Positions 1-12,700 of a stretch of DNA of 64,000 nt are shown here, piece after piece. Below the pieces are notes generated by a model that saw nothing but the letters and a program-made list of their open reading frames with translations, searched no databases and was not told where the DNA came from. The stretch is from the NCBI GenBank assembly GCA_016806645.1, contig JACSYO010000075.1:559001-623000 (forward strand), read 5' to 3'. Made by a program: the position numbers and the translations under genes. The number at the start of each line of letters is the position of its first letter. Positions within the stretch are counted from its first letter, which is position 1. The DNA is from Ophiodon elongatus (taxonomy: Eukaryota; Chordata; Actinopteri; Perciformes; Hexagrammidae).

Positions 1-704
1 TATGGGAATGTGAATGTTATGCATTACTGACACTGCAAAAATATATTATATATTTATATGTGTTTTTTTCTGTTATAATCCCTGTTGCAAGTTAGTGAAG
101 CTGCTTACTATGTATCCAATATAATGTATTTTCAAAGGTAGCAAAGTCGTTTTGATTTGTAAAGCAACGCTCTGCACTTAGGCCAGACACTAAAGGCAAA
201 TACATTGTTTTTCATGCACTTTCATTTTGGGATTTGGGGATTTTGGGCTATTTTGCTTCCATAATATGTCTTCTCTCAGACTAGTGGAAAGAAAACATCC
301 AAAATACACATTTAACTGTTTATTTTACTACTTTGTCTATTTGCATCTGTAGATTTAAATTACTAAAAGTTAGCATTAGATAATGTCATTTAAACATTTC
401 AGAAAACTTGTAACACAAAAGAAATGTCTTTATGTCAGTAATCAACTGGGTAAATTTGATAGTGATATTTATTAGTTATTTTCTTTACCCACCTGTAGCC
501 TCTCAGCTAAACTCAGGGATTTGCCCACTGATGGAGTCGCCCCTTCCAGAACCTCGTCAGTGCCCGACATGTCTTGGCCTTTTTTCGCCGGGACAGATCT
601 TCATGATGCACGCTTCAAGTGCCTCGGCGGGGACCAAGCAGAGAGGTGTTCAGGAGCCACCGGCCGGCCTAGCGTTGCCCGAGATTCATCGATGTGATGC
701 TCTG
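1..704. other. AT-rich intergenic stretch, no gene recognised
   Basis: The stretch is AT-rich and unstructured. A 92-codon open frame (432-710, plus) contains a Cys-Pro-Thr-Cys-Leu-Gly string that vaguely recalls the Cys-rich segment of retroelement gag-like proteins. There is no supporting frame or neighbour, so I do not call it a gene. Confidence 0.5.
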
Positions 705-998
705 CTGTAGGGAGGACCAACCCTCACCCTGCCTTTAGGTCACGTAAAACATGGACGGCTCTCTCTGGAGGCCGCGTTCACTTTGTCTGTTCTGGGCTGC
801 TGTGGAAACATGGCGGTGCAACATGGACGAGGGACCCGCTCCCTATGTAGATATACACGGCTAACAAAGCTAAGCTAACAAAAACACAACAATTCTTAGT
901 TTCAGATCCCTACATACTAATGAAAACATAGTTAAGAATATTATCCTCCATTTCATCTAATAAATCCCCCTCCATTTTACACACTGTTCCCTTAACTA
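705..998. repeat. Dispersed percomorph-type repeat
   Basis: The block contains the phrases GGTCACGTAAAACATGG, TTCACTTTGTCTGTTCTGGG and a terminal ACACACTGTTCCCTTA. I recognise these from memory as a high-copy interspersed repeat found in UTRs and introns of many percomorph fishes. The terminal motif suggests a MITE-like element, but no matching opposite end or target duplication is visible. Family and class are not certain. Confidence 0.5.
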
Positions 999-1011
999 AA
1001 AGTGAAAAATC

Positions 1012-1320
1012 ATAAGCAAAAAATATACTTAAAGTACCAAAAGTAAAAGTACTTGTTATGCAGATTGTCTCATTTCAGAATACCGTAATATAATATTATA
1101 ATGATTGACGCATTAATGTGTGCATCACGTTTAACTACTTTATATACTGCTGGGTAGCTCAATCTATAATAATACGCCCTCATTTATTAGTTGCATTATG
1201 TTTTGTACTGTTAATCTGAATCTGCAAAGTAATTAGGAAAGGGTAAAGGAAATACTCATGTACCTCCACATTGTACAGTACAGTACTTGAGTAAAAGTAC
1301 TTAGTTAGATTCCACCACTT
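1012..1320. repeat. Dispersed percomorph-type repeat (AAAGTACTTAGTTA type)
   Basis: The sequence includes AAAGTAAAAGTACTTGTTATG, CTGCTGGGTAGCTCAATCTA and a terminal GTACTTAGTTAGATTCCACC. These are hallmarks of a very common percomorph interspersed repeat that I recognise from memory. The copy is diverged. It supports a percomorph host. Confidence 0.55.
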
Positions 1321-1738
1321 AAAACACAAAATTCATTCAAACATGTATTACTTTTAAGTTCTACTTTAAGACGTTTCCCCCCAATCATACGTTCAGTTTA
1401 TGCTCACAGCAGAAAAAAGAAAAAGTTCAACCCACCAACTAAATGGATTTTGGTTGACGTCAGTATCAAAGGGTTACATTTGGGAAATGTATTTCTAATA
1501 CCACCAATAATTGAATTATCTAAAATACTAGAGAGATCATTATTCTCAACGTTTATTCTGCATAAACTGTGGTTCATTCAGCTGGGAGCACCTTAATGAG
1601 ATGAAGTGCATACAAATCATGTGTATCTGTGTGTGACGTCTCAGTTTCCCTCCTGCAGGGGACAGACATGATGCAACACTGACCCCGTGTGGAATTCTAC
1701 ACTCAGTAAACCTTCTGTCCAGTTTACTATTGACGGTT
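1321..1738. other. Intergenic, nothing recognised
   Basis: This is a plain AT-rich stretch between the repeat ending near 1320 and the target-site duplication of the hAT element. I see no exon-like or RNA-like structure in it. Confidence 0.5.
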
Positions 1739-2529
1739 CTCTAAGGCAGTGTTTTTCAACCTTTTTTGAGCCGCGGCACATTTTGTACAATAAAAAAATC
1801 CCGCGGCACACCAACAACCGAAAAGTTACAAAATGTCACATTGTAGCATAATACAGCATATATGCTGACAATTTCCCACTGATGCGTAACTTTTCCAAAA
1901 CAATGCTTTCGATGTCTGCAGACATGTCACCAATACGTCTTACGTTATTGTGTTATCTGAGAGACTTTAGCTACTTCGTTAACCGCGTCAGGGCCGAGCA
2001 TCTCGTTCATAATGGCTTTGCAGCAGGTAGTATTAATGTCTCACAGTGTGTGGGCTTTTTGATTTGGCCACCAGTTCAGCTACTAAGTAGCTTTGAGAGC
2101 TTTCTCAGACACATTTGTGGATTTCCTCATAAAAGTTACCTGTTTCTCAGTTTGTGTGCGCAGGCGAACAAAATAGTCCCTGTTCTTGGGCATTTTCCCG
2201 ATTTTTACATATTTTCTTAAATTCACCTTTAAAGGAACTTGCATATGAAACATATCCATGTGTTGTATATGATAATTTGCAGAACAATCTCAGCTATCTA
2301 TATAATGAGGTACCGATTGTCCTAAGGCACTGTGTACAGGGATAATTTGGCCATAAAGCTAAAAAATTGAAGTCTGATTTTTTTAATTCTTCAAATCTCT
2401 TGTGAAAACATAACTTTACTCATGTGGACGAACTGTTTTGGTGCTTGAAATTGGTTTACCAAAGTTTTAGGTTCACAACAGTGGTGGAATATATAGATAA
2501 AATAGCAGATAAATGTCTAATAAATGTCA

Positions 2530-3923
2530 GGAACCATCCATCCATCCATCCATTCTCATCCGCTTATCCGGGGTCGGGTCGCGGTGGCAGCAGGCCAGCA
2601 GGCCGACCCAGGCTTCCCTCTCACCCGCAACACGTTCCAGCTCGCTCTGGGGGATTCCGAGGTGTTCCCAGGCCAGCTGGGAGATATAATCCCTCCAGCG
2701 TGTCCTGGGTCTTCCCCGGGGCCTCCTACCAGTTGGGCGTGCCTAGAAAAACTCTAACGGGAGGCGTCCAGGAGGCATCCTGATCAGATGCCCGAACCAC
2801 CTCAGCTGACTCCTTTCGATACGAAGGAGTAGCGCCTCAACTCCAAGTTCCCTCCTGATGTCCGAGCTCCTTACTCTATCTCTAAGGCTGAGCCCGACCA
2901 CTCTATGGAGAAAACTCATTTCGGCCGCTTGTATCCGAGACCTCGTTCTTTCGGTCACGACCCAGAGTTCGTGACCATAGGTGAGGGTCGGAACGTAGAC
3001 CGCCCGGTAAATTGATAGCTTTGCCTTCCGGCTCAGCTCCCTCTTCACCAAGACGGTCCGGTGCAGCACCTGTTTTACTGCTGATCCGTCGGTCGATCTC
3101 CCGCTCCATCTTACCCTCACTCGTGAACAAGACCCCGAGATACTTGAACTCCTTCGCTTGAGGTAGGCACTGTGTCCCCACCCGGAGGGAGCAATCCACC
3201 GGTTTCCGGCAGAGCACCATGGCCTCAGATTTGGAGGTGCTTACTCTCATCCCCGCCGCTTCACACTCTGCTGCAAATCGCCCCAGTGAATGCTGGAGGT
3301 CATGGTCCGAAGAGGCCAACAGGACCACATCATCTGCGAACAGCAGAGAGGCGACCCCGAGACCCCCGAACCCGACGTTCTCCTCCCCCCGGCTGCGCCT
3401 ACATATCCTGTCCATGAAAGTCATGAACAGGACCGGTGATGAAGGGCAGCCCTGGCAGAGGCCAACACCCACCGGGAACGATTGTGACTTATTGCCGAGA
3501 ATACGAACACAGCTCCTACTGCAGTCGTACAGAGACCGGATGGCCCGTTGTAACGGGTCTGGCACCCCATACTCCCGCAGCACCCCCCACAAAAAACCCC
3601 GAGGGACCCGGTCGAAGGCCTTCTCCAAGTCCACAAAACACATGTAGACTGGTTGGGCAAACTCCCAGAACCCCTCCAGTAGTCTTGTGAGGGTAAAGAG
3701 CTGGTCCACTGTTCCACGACCGGGACGGAATCCGCACTGCTCCTCTTGAATCCGAGGTTCGACAATTGGTCGGAGCCTCCTTTCCAGCAGCCTGGCATAA
3801 GCTTTCCCCGGGAGGCTGAGTAGTGTGATACCCCGATAATTCGAGCACACTCTCCGGTCACCCTTTTTGAAAATGGGAACCACCACCCCGGTCTGCCAGT
3901 CCATGGGCACTGTTCCCGACCCC
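2530..3923 (-). mobile_element. Rex3-like (RTE clade) non-LTR retrotransposon, 5'-truncated, nested in the hAT element
   Basis: On the minus strand this segment encodes the C-terminal part of a non-LTR reverse transcriptase and ends in a short GATG/GGAT tandem tail (2535-2554), a very short 3' end typical of Rex3. The octamer AAATGTCA occurs at both borders (2522-2529 and 3924-3931) and looks like its target-site duplication. The 5' part (endonuclease and start of RT) is missing, as expected from incomplete target-primed reverse transcription. The Rex3 family assignment is from memory of the tail and the RT wording; RTE clade is the safer call. Confidence 0.8.
2743..3922 (-). pseudogene. Reverse transcriptase fragment of the Rex3-like element, frameshifted
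   Basis: The frame from 3922 downward carries the RT palm in order: VVPIFKKGD, YRGITLLS, QCGFRPGRGT, the motif-A segment FVDLEKAFDRVPR, then SLLFADDVVLLAS with the catalytic FADD. Around 3050 the frame is lost and continues in another frame (3120-2743) with KRELSRKAKLSIYRAVYVP and LRWFGHLIRMPPGRLP, the usual C-terminal thumb and tail. At least one frameshift therefore separates the two parts, and there is no start or endonuclease domain. It is not functional. Confidence 0.85.
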
Positions 3924-4761
3924 AAATGTCAAAAAACAAATTTTGTAATATCGTTTTTTGAGTAGAAGTGATGTCTGTCACTCCACTTCCACCAGCTGTT
4001 AGAGGGACTGAGATCAAATGGGACTGAGTCATTACTTCATACTACAGATCAAGATTCATGGGATGTGTGCAAATGAAAAATGAACATTACAACCATTTTT
4101 GATTTCAAACAAAATATTAACTATATCGCTGAAAGTACGTCGCTAACTGTAAACTTTCTCTTCGTACTTCCTCTCTTCTCTCTGTTCTCTCGCCTGCAGA
4201 CTGAATGTAAACTGCAGTGTTTCTGTAGGTAAGGTGGTGGGTAGGTCCTTAGGGATTTACTGAGTGTTCATTGGTTAGTTTCATACATAAATGTTGACGG
4301 ACACATGAATCTACAAATGACGGTGAGAGGCGGAGCTCGACACCCACGAATCACACGACACGTCCAAGCTCCTTGCGCGCTGTGTGAGTCACGTAAGATC
4401 TCGTGAGAACTAGGACACGGAGGTGGAGAGCATACGCTTCCGTAGACATCTTAACCATATCTCTGTGCTTTATTATCGTGGAGCAATTAATTTAAACAGC
4501 GAGTAAACACCGCGTGGACGCGCCAGCGCGTCCGTCGACCCCAGAGATATAAATTGCAGGCTCAGACACTCAACAATGGCAAATTATTTGCGGCAACTAA
4601 ATAATATTTTTTTGGACAAATTAAGTGAAATTGGACATTTTCCCACGGCACACCTGGCGATCTCTCACGGCACACCTGGCGATCTCTCACGGCACACCTG
4701 GCGATCTCTCACAGCACACCGGTGTGCCGCGGCACAGTGGTTGAAAATCGCTGCTCTAAGG

Positions 4762-6540
4762 AATCTTACGTTAAGCTTCTGTACAATGGTGGTGTGACTT
4801 TATTGATCATGTACGAGTCAGTACTGTGTGTCCTTTTATGGAGACAGTTAGTATAAGGTTACACCGACTAGTCAATTGTTGTTCCCTCTACTTTACCATT
4901 ATTTACATATTTATATTTTTTATATTGACTTAATTCTTTAAATGTGTAGTGGAGGATGTCTTTGTCGGCATTTTGTTACTTCATGAAAAACAAGAAAACA
5001 CCATATAAATGTATTTTAACTCAAAGCATTTAAGGGATCTATAGGCAGAAATGGAATATAATATAAATGTGATGTTATCTTTAGTACATAATGACAGAAT
5101 ATAATCATTGTGCTTTGGTTCCCGTAGAATGAGCCGTTTATATCTCCAGTCCACGATATGTCTCACTACTCTGTTCTACAGTGGCCTGGAAGGGACAAAC
5201 CAAACATTGGGGCTAAATTCGAATAGTCCAAAAATTACCTCCAAACGTCTATTCCTAACCACTTTTCCTTGACCTCTGTGGAAAACGTCACAGGGTCAAG
5301 GAAAGATGGGAAGGAGTTAGGAAAAGACAACTGCGGTGTTTAGGGAATCCGACTCCACTTTGGCTCTAGATGAGGCCGACGTTCACCTCCTTCCCGCTCC
5401 ACATCGCAAAACAAGTTTTGGTTGGTTGCAATCTGAAACCTCTCAACTAGATGTCGCCAAATCCCCCACCCCGTACCTTTAACTGGCTTTTAGATCTATT
5501 TTCACTTTGCTGCAGTGGATCTAGTTGGTTTATTATGGGTTATTATTATGCAGAATATTATTCAAATTACAAGCCACTTTCAAGATTTTTTCATCAAGCA
5601 ACTGAATCTCTTTTTTCCAGTCCATTATTTCCATTTGTGGGTACACCTTGTAAAGGGAGTGCACATCTTCAGGATCCTACAGAATTATGAATAATTGTTT
5701 TTTGTTCCATACATGACGGAGAAACCACTTCAATCACTTGTGTAGCAATGTCCTCTGTGGATTTATATATTTCACTAATGCAACAACAACACAGACGTAC
5801 CTTGCTGAGCAGATGGAAAGACAATCCTTGTGCTCAACCATCTGTAGATGCATAACCATGAATATTCATAATACAAACAATTCCAATATTCTAATTAACA
5901 CATTGCAATCTTAAAAAAACGTGGCTCCCCCAACAGCTTGCTGCGTAGCTCATGGGGCAGGAACGTGACCCTTGCTCCATCAGTCTGTATGTTATTGGAT
6001 GTTAAATTAGCTTGCCTGACTAAGCAAAGATTATATACAAATAAAACCATGTATTACATTTCATGTGATGCCTGTTTTAAGCGTTTAAATAACATGTCCT
6101 TGGCTGACGCCATTACTCAGCTGTGAGTATACTACCAGTAGCCAGGGTGTAGCAGGGGGCAGGAGGCAGGAGGGGCTGTCAGTGTGGCCCACTAGCTAGC
6201 TACTTTCTTATAAAATAGTTAGAGATACCATGCTGGTTTTTTTTGCTTGGATAATTTTTATTTCATTTTTTATCTTGTGTTCTCTTGCTTGTTTTTCAAG
6301 ATGACCTACCCTAGCTTTAAATCCATCAAAGCAAAAATATATGAATTAATTCAAAACTGACTTGACTTGCTTTTTTCCCCATGAGCTGTTTGTCACGGTG
6401 TGTGTTTTGTGTTAATGCGTATATGGAAGACATTTCTATCAGACTACCTACACTACCTCTCCACTGGTTAGCCTCATTGAGGCTACTTTGACACAGAGCC
6501 GACCCATTTCCTCTGAGGTTTTCTTTTGTGCTAATATTTG
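4762..6540. other. Intergenic region upstream of dnd1
   Basis: No exon was recognised. At about 5205-5450 a segment with internal inverted halves (CCTAACCACTTTTCCTTGACC against GGTCAAGGAAAGATGGGAAGG) looks like a dispersed foldback-type repeat. The remainder is AT-rich. The right end grades into the CpG-rich dnd1 promoter. Confidence 0.4.
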
Positions 6541-6544
6541 AACT

Positions 6545-6725
6545 GAATGCGCGCGTCCAACCCGTGTTCCCGACGTCGCGAGGAGGTGGCCGACGGCGCG
6601 AGCTGACCGCGAAGGCGGCGCGGTGTCAAGTGTAATTCGCTGGCCAATAGTGGGCTCCGGGTACGGGCCGGGGGGAGCTACAGAGTGGCGTCACTGTCCG
6701 AGCGAACACAACACTGGCGGAGACG
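6545..6725 (+). promoter_or_regulatory. dnd1: CpG-rich promoter and 5' UTR of dnd1
   Basis: Base composition changes abruptly at about 6545 from AT-rich to CpG-rich, with CGCGCG, GACGTCGCG and CGGCGCG runs, and stays CpG-rich into the first intron. A CCAAT pentamer lies at 6644-6648 and a GCGTCA half-CRE near 6681-6690. There is no clear TATA box. The start codon at 6726 is followed by G and preceded by GAGACG, an acceptable Kozak context. The transcription start cannot be fixed from sequence alone. Confidence 0.55.
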
Positions 6726-9700
6726 ATGGACAGCAAGCAGAGCCAGGTACAGGTTCACGTCCCTTTGCTTGTGTTGCTTATTTTATTGTATTTATATATT
6801 TATTTTAAATGTGGCTGCTTTCAAAGTAAACAGTAAGGCGGCCTGTTTAAAGAAAATAGAAAGTTGGCCCGGGCGCTTTTGTTTTAGCGGAAACTCAACT
6901 GTTGTCGGCGCGAGACAATTTCGCTTTGATTCGACCAAGTCGTTAGTTTGTTTCGCGCTCCACGCGCTTGTTTTTAAACACGCGCGCACAGTTGGCTGCG
7001 TTGTGTAAAATGTTCTCGCGGGTCTCGTGCTCAGCAAGGTTACTTGTTTTGTCGTGTTTTCTTGTGGAAACCATTGTTTTGTTGTTGTTGTCTTTCACCC
7101 CACCCCCCCCCATACCCCACCCCCACCCCCGCGCTGCCGCTTGGTTGAGCCCCACCTGCCGCTCATTACTTTGATAAAGAACCACCAGAGGGTTTTTTTG
7201 GCTATTTTTTTTATTTTTGTTTCAAACTATTCGCCTGTGATGTCTTCTAAATGTGTGATATTTTACAGAAACGTGTGTATATATCTGTTTCCTCAAAATG
7301 AGTTTTTCTTCGGTATAATTTACGTCCACCCAACTCTCCTGTTTCGTTCCTCTCTACATTCTGAAGGTTTGTCACTGAGGGCTTAGTTCATACATCATTC
7401 ACAGCCTGGTTCATAGAACATGTTATTACTAAAAACTATTCTCTGGTTTATGGATTGATACAAAGCCTTTGACTCAAATATGACATTGGCAACAAAATTA
7501 AATAAAAAATGTAACCTGGCTTCATCCACTCTTCAGAGTTCTGTTCTGTAAATGTATTAAATATGCAAATAAGGGAGTATCTTATTAAATATGCTAGATA
7601 AAAAAAAGTCATAAAACTTGTAACACCAAAATAATTGTCTTTCTATTCAAAACTAGTGCCATTTAATGTTTTTGTTTTTACTTTTTACCGTAATCACCCG
7701 GCATGCCTCCCCAAAGAGCCAATCGAGCTGATGTTGTTTTGTTAAAACAGCTCCACACTTTAGGCCTGCAATAAAAATAAAAATAAAAAAACACTTTGCT
7801 CAAAATGCTTCATGGTTGGTCTTTAAACTTTATTGTGGTGTTTGAATATTTAGAAAAGTTTCCACCACTTTTGTTTTCTTTTTACGTAGAGTAAATACAA
7901 CAGAAGTATCTCACTGGTACCGTTGCCTACTTATTAGTCATTTTGTTTTGTGCTGTGGAATAAATTGATACGTCATAAATGTATCAATAAACGATTCAGT
8001 GATCTATTGACAGTCAAATGAATAGGACACAACTGGTAATGAGGCCAGCATACAAACACATGGCTGTTTCTGTCATTTTTATTTTTTTTATAAAGGTTTT
8101 TCAAAAAATTATTTATGAAGGCTATATTTAATTTATGTTGACAGAGTCAGACATCTGTTATTCCCAACAGTCTCATGCGGAAGGATATAGGTTTCCATAT
8201 GAAGTGATAACCATCTCCAGAGGTTCTGCAATAATTAGATTAGGGATGGCATCGTTAGGGTTTCAGACTCGTTATCCATACTCTAATCAGGTTTTCGTTG
8301 TGAAAAATATATATTTTTCACATGATATAAATAAATTCAGAAACAGGATTAGAATAGAATTATTTTTAAGATAGAACTAAATGTTTGCCTGCAGGTACAG
8401 CAGAAGTTTACAATAATTGTCCAATTGTTTTAAGATGTGCAAACTAAGCGTGACAGTTGGGATGCAGACGGCTTTTCTTTTAGTTGAGCTAAGATGCACT
8501 TAGCTCAACAGACGAGAACTGGATCTTTCTGGATCCACTCAAAAGGGTCTTTCAGCTCAAGTTTCAAGGATTCGTGGACAAACTGCAGCCTGTAAACATT
8601 ACTGATGTAAAAATGGACTCACGATTTTCATTAAAAACGTTGACTACGCAAAAAACTATCCTGAAGTCCAAATACAAAGGGGAATCCGTGCTTGTGTAAA
8701 AAACAGCAGCGGTGAATGTTCAAAATATTCCCTTTTTTTCTACAGCAGGTTTATGCTTGCCGAACAGGTGTATTGATTTAGTATTGCCTCTTTAACTCGT
8801 GAAGGTTTTTTATTACACTTATAGTAACAAGTGTAGTTGTCGTAGATATCTCATCTGCAGCGTCATAGTAAATTACACCAAAATGTTAAAAAGTACAGCT
8901 AAAATAACTGTTCACAATGGAGCTTATCTAATACTTCTTAAATAACCTATAGTGGGCCTCTGTTCCCATCCCTAGCTCAGATGGACTATATTGTGATGGA
9001 TTTGCAATCCACACGATTACTCCTGAGATAATGAACAGACGGTCGGTTCTTGTCCTTATCATTTGTAGTGATGTTAGCCAGCTTCAGTAGCCTAATGAGC
9101 TCCTGGAAATGAAGCCATGCCACAATCTGTCTTTCTGTTTATGGTCCGTAAGGGTAAATAATATATGTGTGTGTGTGTGTGGTCACCAGATTTCTAAAGG
9201 CATCAATGGCTCAATTCACTCAGTGAGAAACGGTGTCAGAATAAGTTGGCAAACTGGAACCACTTTACTGGTCTGGACCACTAGAGGAAAAAAAGCAACA
9301 TAACAATATAGCTGTTACACAATATGAAATGTCCAAGCACCAGGGTGATGTCCGCTTTCATGACCTGACCATTGTTAGCTGTAATCTACTGAAGTATACT
9401 TGATTTTTAAATAAATGGGCCAAAGCACAGCGATAGACACTGATCCTGTTCATGAGGATTTATCTTTCCTGTTGGAAAGGTGCTGTTACTGAAGAGTTGT
9501 TCCCACTTTGTGTCCCCCCCCCCCCTCAGGTGCTGAACCTCGAGCGGGTGCAGGCGCTGGAAACCTGGCTGAAATCAACCAATACCAAGCTGACTCAAGT
9601 TAACGGCCAGAGGAAGTACGGAGGACCCCCCGAGGGTGAGACGGGCCGCTCAGCTCCAACACTGCTATGACGTTAGCTCCTTGGAGAAACTGAGAGACGC

Positions 9701-12700
9701 AAACATGTGGAACTCAAGAGGGGTCTCAGTCGGGGCTGCACGGCAGATCGTTCTCAGCGTCGACGTTGCAGTCGCAGGATGTTCAGTGTCGGCACGTTAA
9801 TCACATTACCCCAGGCTCCAACTTTTATAACCCTTGATACGAAAGGAAAACTCCAATGCTTCTAATGTTCCATAACCATTCCGTGTTTCCCATTAATTAC
9901 CTACAGATGCAGCCACCTGGAGGGTCTAGATTCATGCCCCAACATGCCCAGTCGTTCAATTGCAGCGTGTCACCATGAGATGGCGCTCAGAATCCCGTTT
10001 CTTTGTTCAGGCTTGTCTGTCAGACTTACAGTAGTTGCTGGAACCACAACAGTGTTTGCCGCCCAGCTATCAATAGTTATTATTCACATATTTTTAACAA
10101 CATAAATCCTGATTTTCTGTGGTGTAATATAACTAAGTAATGTGTACATTTACTCATTATATAATATTAAATATTGCATATTTTCAAACTAGTTACGATA
10201 TACTTTAGTTTATTTATATTTTCTATCAATATATAATATATTGTAATAGCTAAAGCTCCGCCTTTACCAGCTGCAACATTAAAGTGATGAACACACAATA
10301 ATTGTAATTGAATAACATAACATCTATGATTCTGAAATGGTCATATGCCAGGTCTGCATGTTGAAGCGTCCTTGGGCAAGATACTAAACCCCAAGTTGCT
10401 CCCAAGGCCATATATATATTTATATATATTTTTTTGTCACAGCCTTTGTGGCTTCTGGAGCAGTTTGGGGTTCAGCATCTTGCCTAAGGACGCTTCAACA
10501 TGCAGACCTGAGATTGAACTCCGTATCTTCAGATTAATGGATTAGTCACCCGCTGTAGCTCTGAGCCTCTGTGATGATCCGGCTCTACCTCTGAGCCACA
10601 GCCAGGCGATTCTGTGACTGGCAACAAGTCGGTTAATATGGAAGTCCACCCGCTACAACCGAGGGGCTGGGCTTTGAAGCCAATTTGACGTAGTGGCCAA
10701 ATCATTACAACCTTCAGGTCTGTCACATGATGCCGTTGGGCCCAAAAAAACGTTTCCCATACACCAACATTGTGAAAGAGACGTCTGTAAATCGGCAGAT
10801 ATTTCTTGTTGTGGTACATTAACTTGCCAGCACGAATGTGTAAATGGCCCTTATTTAAATCATGAGGTCCCTAAAAGTTGTAAAATCCACTAGTAGCCAA
10901 GGCACGATGGTATGCATAATGAACTGCTGCTCCTGTGAGCGAACTGAGACGGCGCGGCTGAGGTGGGGTCAAAGGAAACGACAGTTCACTGGCTCTATGG
11001 GCCCATGGATGCAGATGAGCCGGGTTATTTTATCCCCGTAAATTGAGCCATTTTGGATTAATGCGCCACTGAGCATCTGTCATAGGAATGAACGGAGCCC
11101 TGCCTCCAACGCTGTATCCACTTCTCTTCATGCATCCATGGCTGCAACGACACAGTTCTTTGCAAAGTTAAACATAAACATGGCCGCCACTCTGACCATC
11201 CTGCTATGTTGATTTGCATGGCCGTGTTTGTTCCACTTATAGTGTATATAAGAAGTGTACACCAACCATTGGTTTGTGGTCTGCTGAAGCCTCAAAGTTG
11301 GCCATTGTTGGCGGTCGCTATCTTAGTCTTTTGCAACCAGAAGTCACGAGACTCAAGAGGGTGGAGAGAAGTACAAGTGAATGCTGAATAAGACATTAGT
11401 AGGCTACCAAATTAACTTTCATGAACGGAAAACACACTGTGAAAGTGTTTTAAAGTTCTAAAACAAAAACCAAACAACTCACAGACCGGACAACGCTGTG
11501 GCAGCAACCTGTCAATCACCTTGTAGCCCCGCCCTAAAGCATCCCCTGCTTTATGGTCTGTTTGACTCTAAATGGACCATAATTTACTAAATGACCATCA
11601 TGCTGTATTGAAGAAGACTTGAAACTAGAGATTGAGACATAAACTCATGTTTACAATGTTTACTGAGGGAATAAATCAAGAGAGAAGTAGAGTCATTTTC
11701 TATACACTTCTATACAACCAGTCGCCTCCTGGTGGTCAGTAGAGAGAATGCAGGTTTTAAGACACTTCTGCATTAGCTTCACTTTTCAGAACCAGAGATT
11801 GCCGCCTGGTTCTACTGTCATTCTAGTTCTATGGTTAGGACAGTGAGTCAGTGTGCACAACATTAGGATCCTGATACCCAAGCAGCTAAATGGAATTCAG
11901 CCCTTATTCATTTCATCATTTACACCTGTGCTTCTCCTACTGTGATATAAATATAACAGTGACTGATCAATTGAATTATCTGCAGCTAAATAGCTGTTTG
12001 CCTTCTGCAAATGTCTAAAAAGGCTTAACATGAGTTTAAACTACACTTGCTGTGTTTGTTGGAACTGAAAGAGACAAATGGACTCACTAAAATCTTTCCT
12101 TGTACCACAACATGCTTTGTCTTTGTAAGTCTCATGCTCGGTCCTCAGAATACACCCAGCTCTTATTGACAAAAGTTTTACATTTCATGTCTTGCAAAAT
12201 TGAAACTGGTTCATGAACATTTAGCCAAAGCTACTTTAAGATCCGATAACATTTTTGATACTAGAACTGATGACTCCAGCTGCATCCTGTAATGGAGATC
12301 TTTGCAGGTCACTGATTGTGAATTGTTACATTTTCATTCAACATGATGAATGTATCAAATAATCAGGCAACATCACCAACTCCCCTCCCCTCTCCATTGT
12401 GCTGTCAGTGTGGGACGGGCCCACCCCAGGAGCCCGCTGTGAGGTCTTCATCAGCCAGATCCCTCGAGACACCTACGAGGATCTGCTCATCCCCATGTTC
12501 AGCTCTGTGGGGCCCCTCTGGGAGTTCCGGCTCATGATGAACTTTAGCGGCCAGAATCGTGGCTTCGCCTACAGCAAATACGACTCTCCAGCTGCGGCTA
12601 ACGAAGCCATCCGCCTGCTGCACGGTTACATGCTGGAGCCCGGCTTCCGCCTCAGCGTCCGCCGCAGCACGGAGAAGAGACACCTCTTTATCGGAGACCT

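Larger units (their letters stand above)
1747..4753. mobile_element. hAT-superfamily DNA transposon copy, non-autonomous or decayed
   Basis: The element starts CAGTGTTTTTCAACC and ends with the reverse complement of CAGCGATTTTCAACC, a terminal inverted repeat matching at 13 of 15 positions. It is flanked on both sides by the identical octamer CTCTAAGG (1739-1746 and 4754-4761). Eight-base target duplications are diagnostic of the hAT superfamily. The subterminal CCGCGGCACA motif near both ends fits the Charlie-like hAT style. No intact transposase is visible. A 112-codon frame at 1882-2220 matches nothing I know. A 22-bp unit (CACACCTGGCGATCTCTCA core) is repeated about three times at 4647-4712. 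A Rex3 retrotransposon is inserted at 2530-3923. Confidence 0.85.

Noticed and set aside
432..710. 92-codon frame with CPTCLG
   Set aside because: The Cys motif recalls gag-like zinc segments of retroelements, but it is isolated, short and without other element features.
1882..2220. 112-codon frame inside the hAT element, considered as a transposase fragment
   Set aside because: No DDE, zinc-finger BED or hAT dimerisation wording was visible; composition is compatible with chance.
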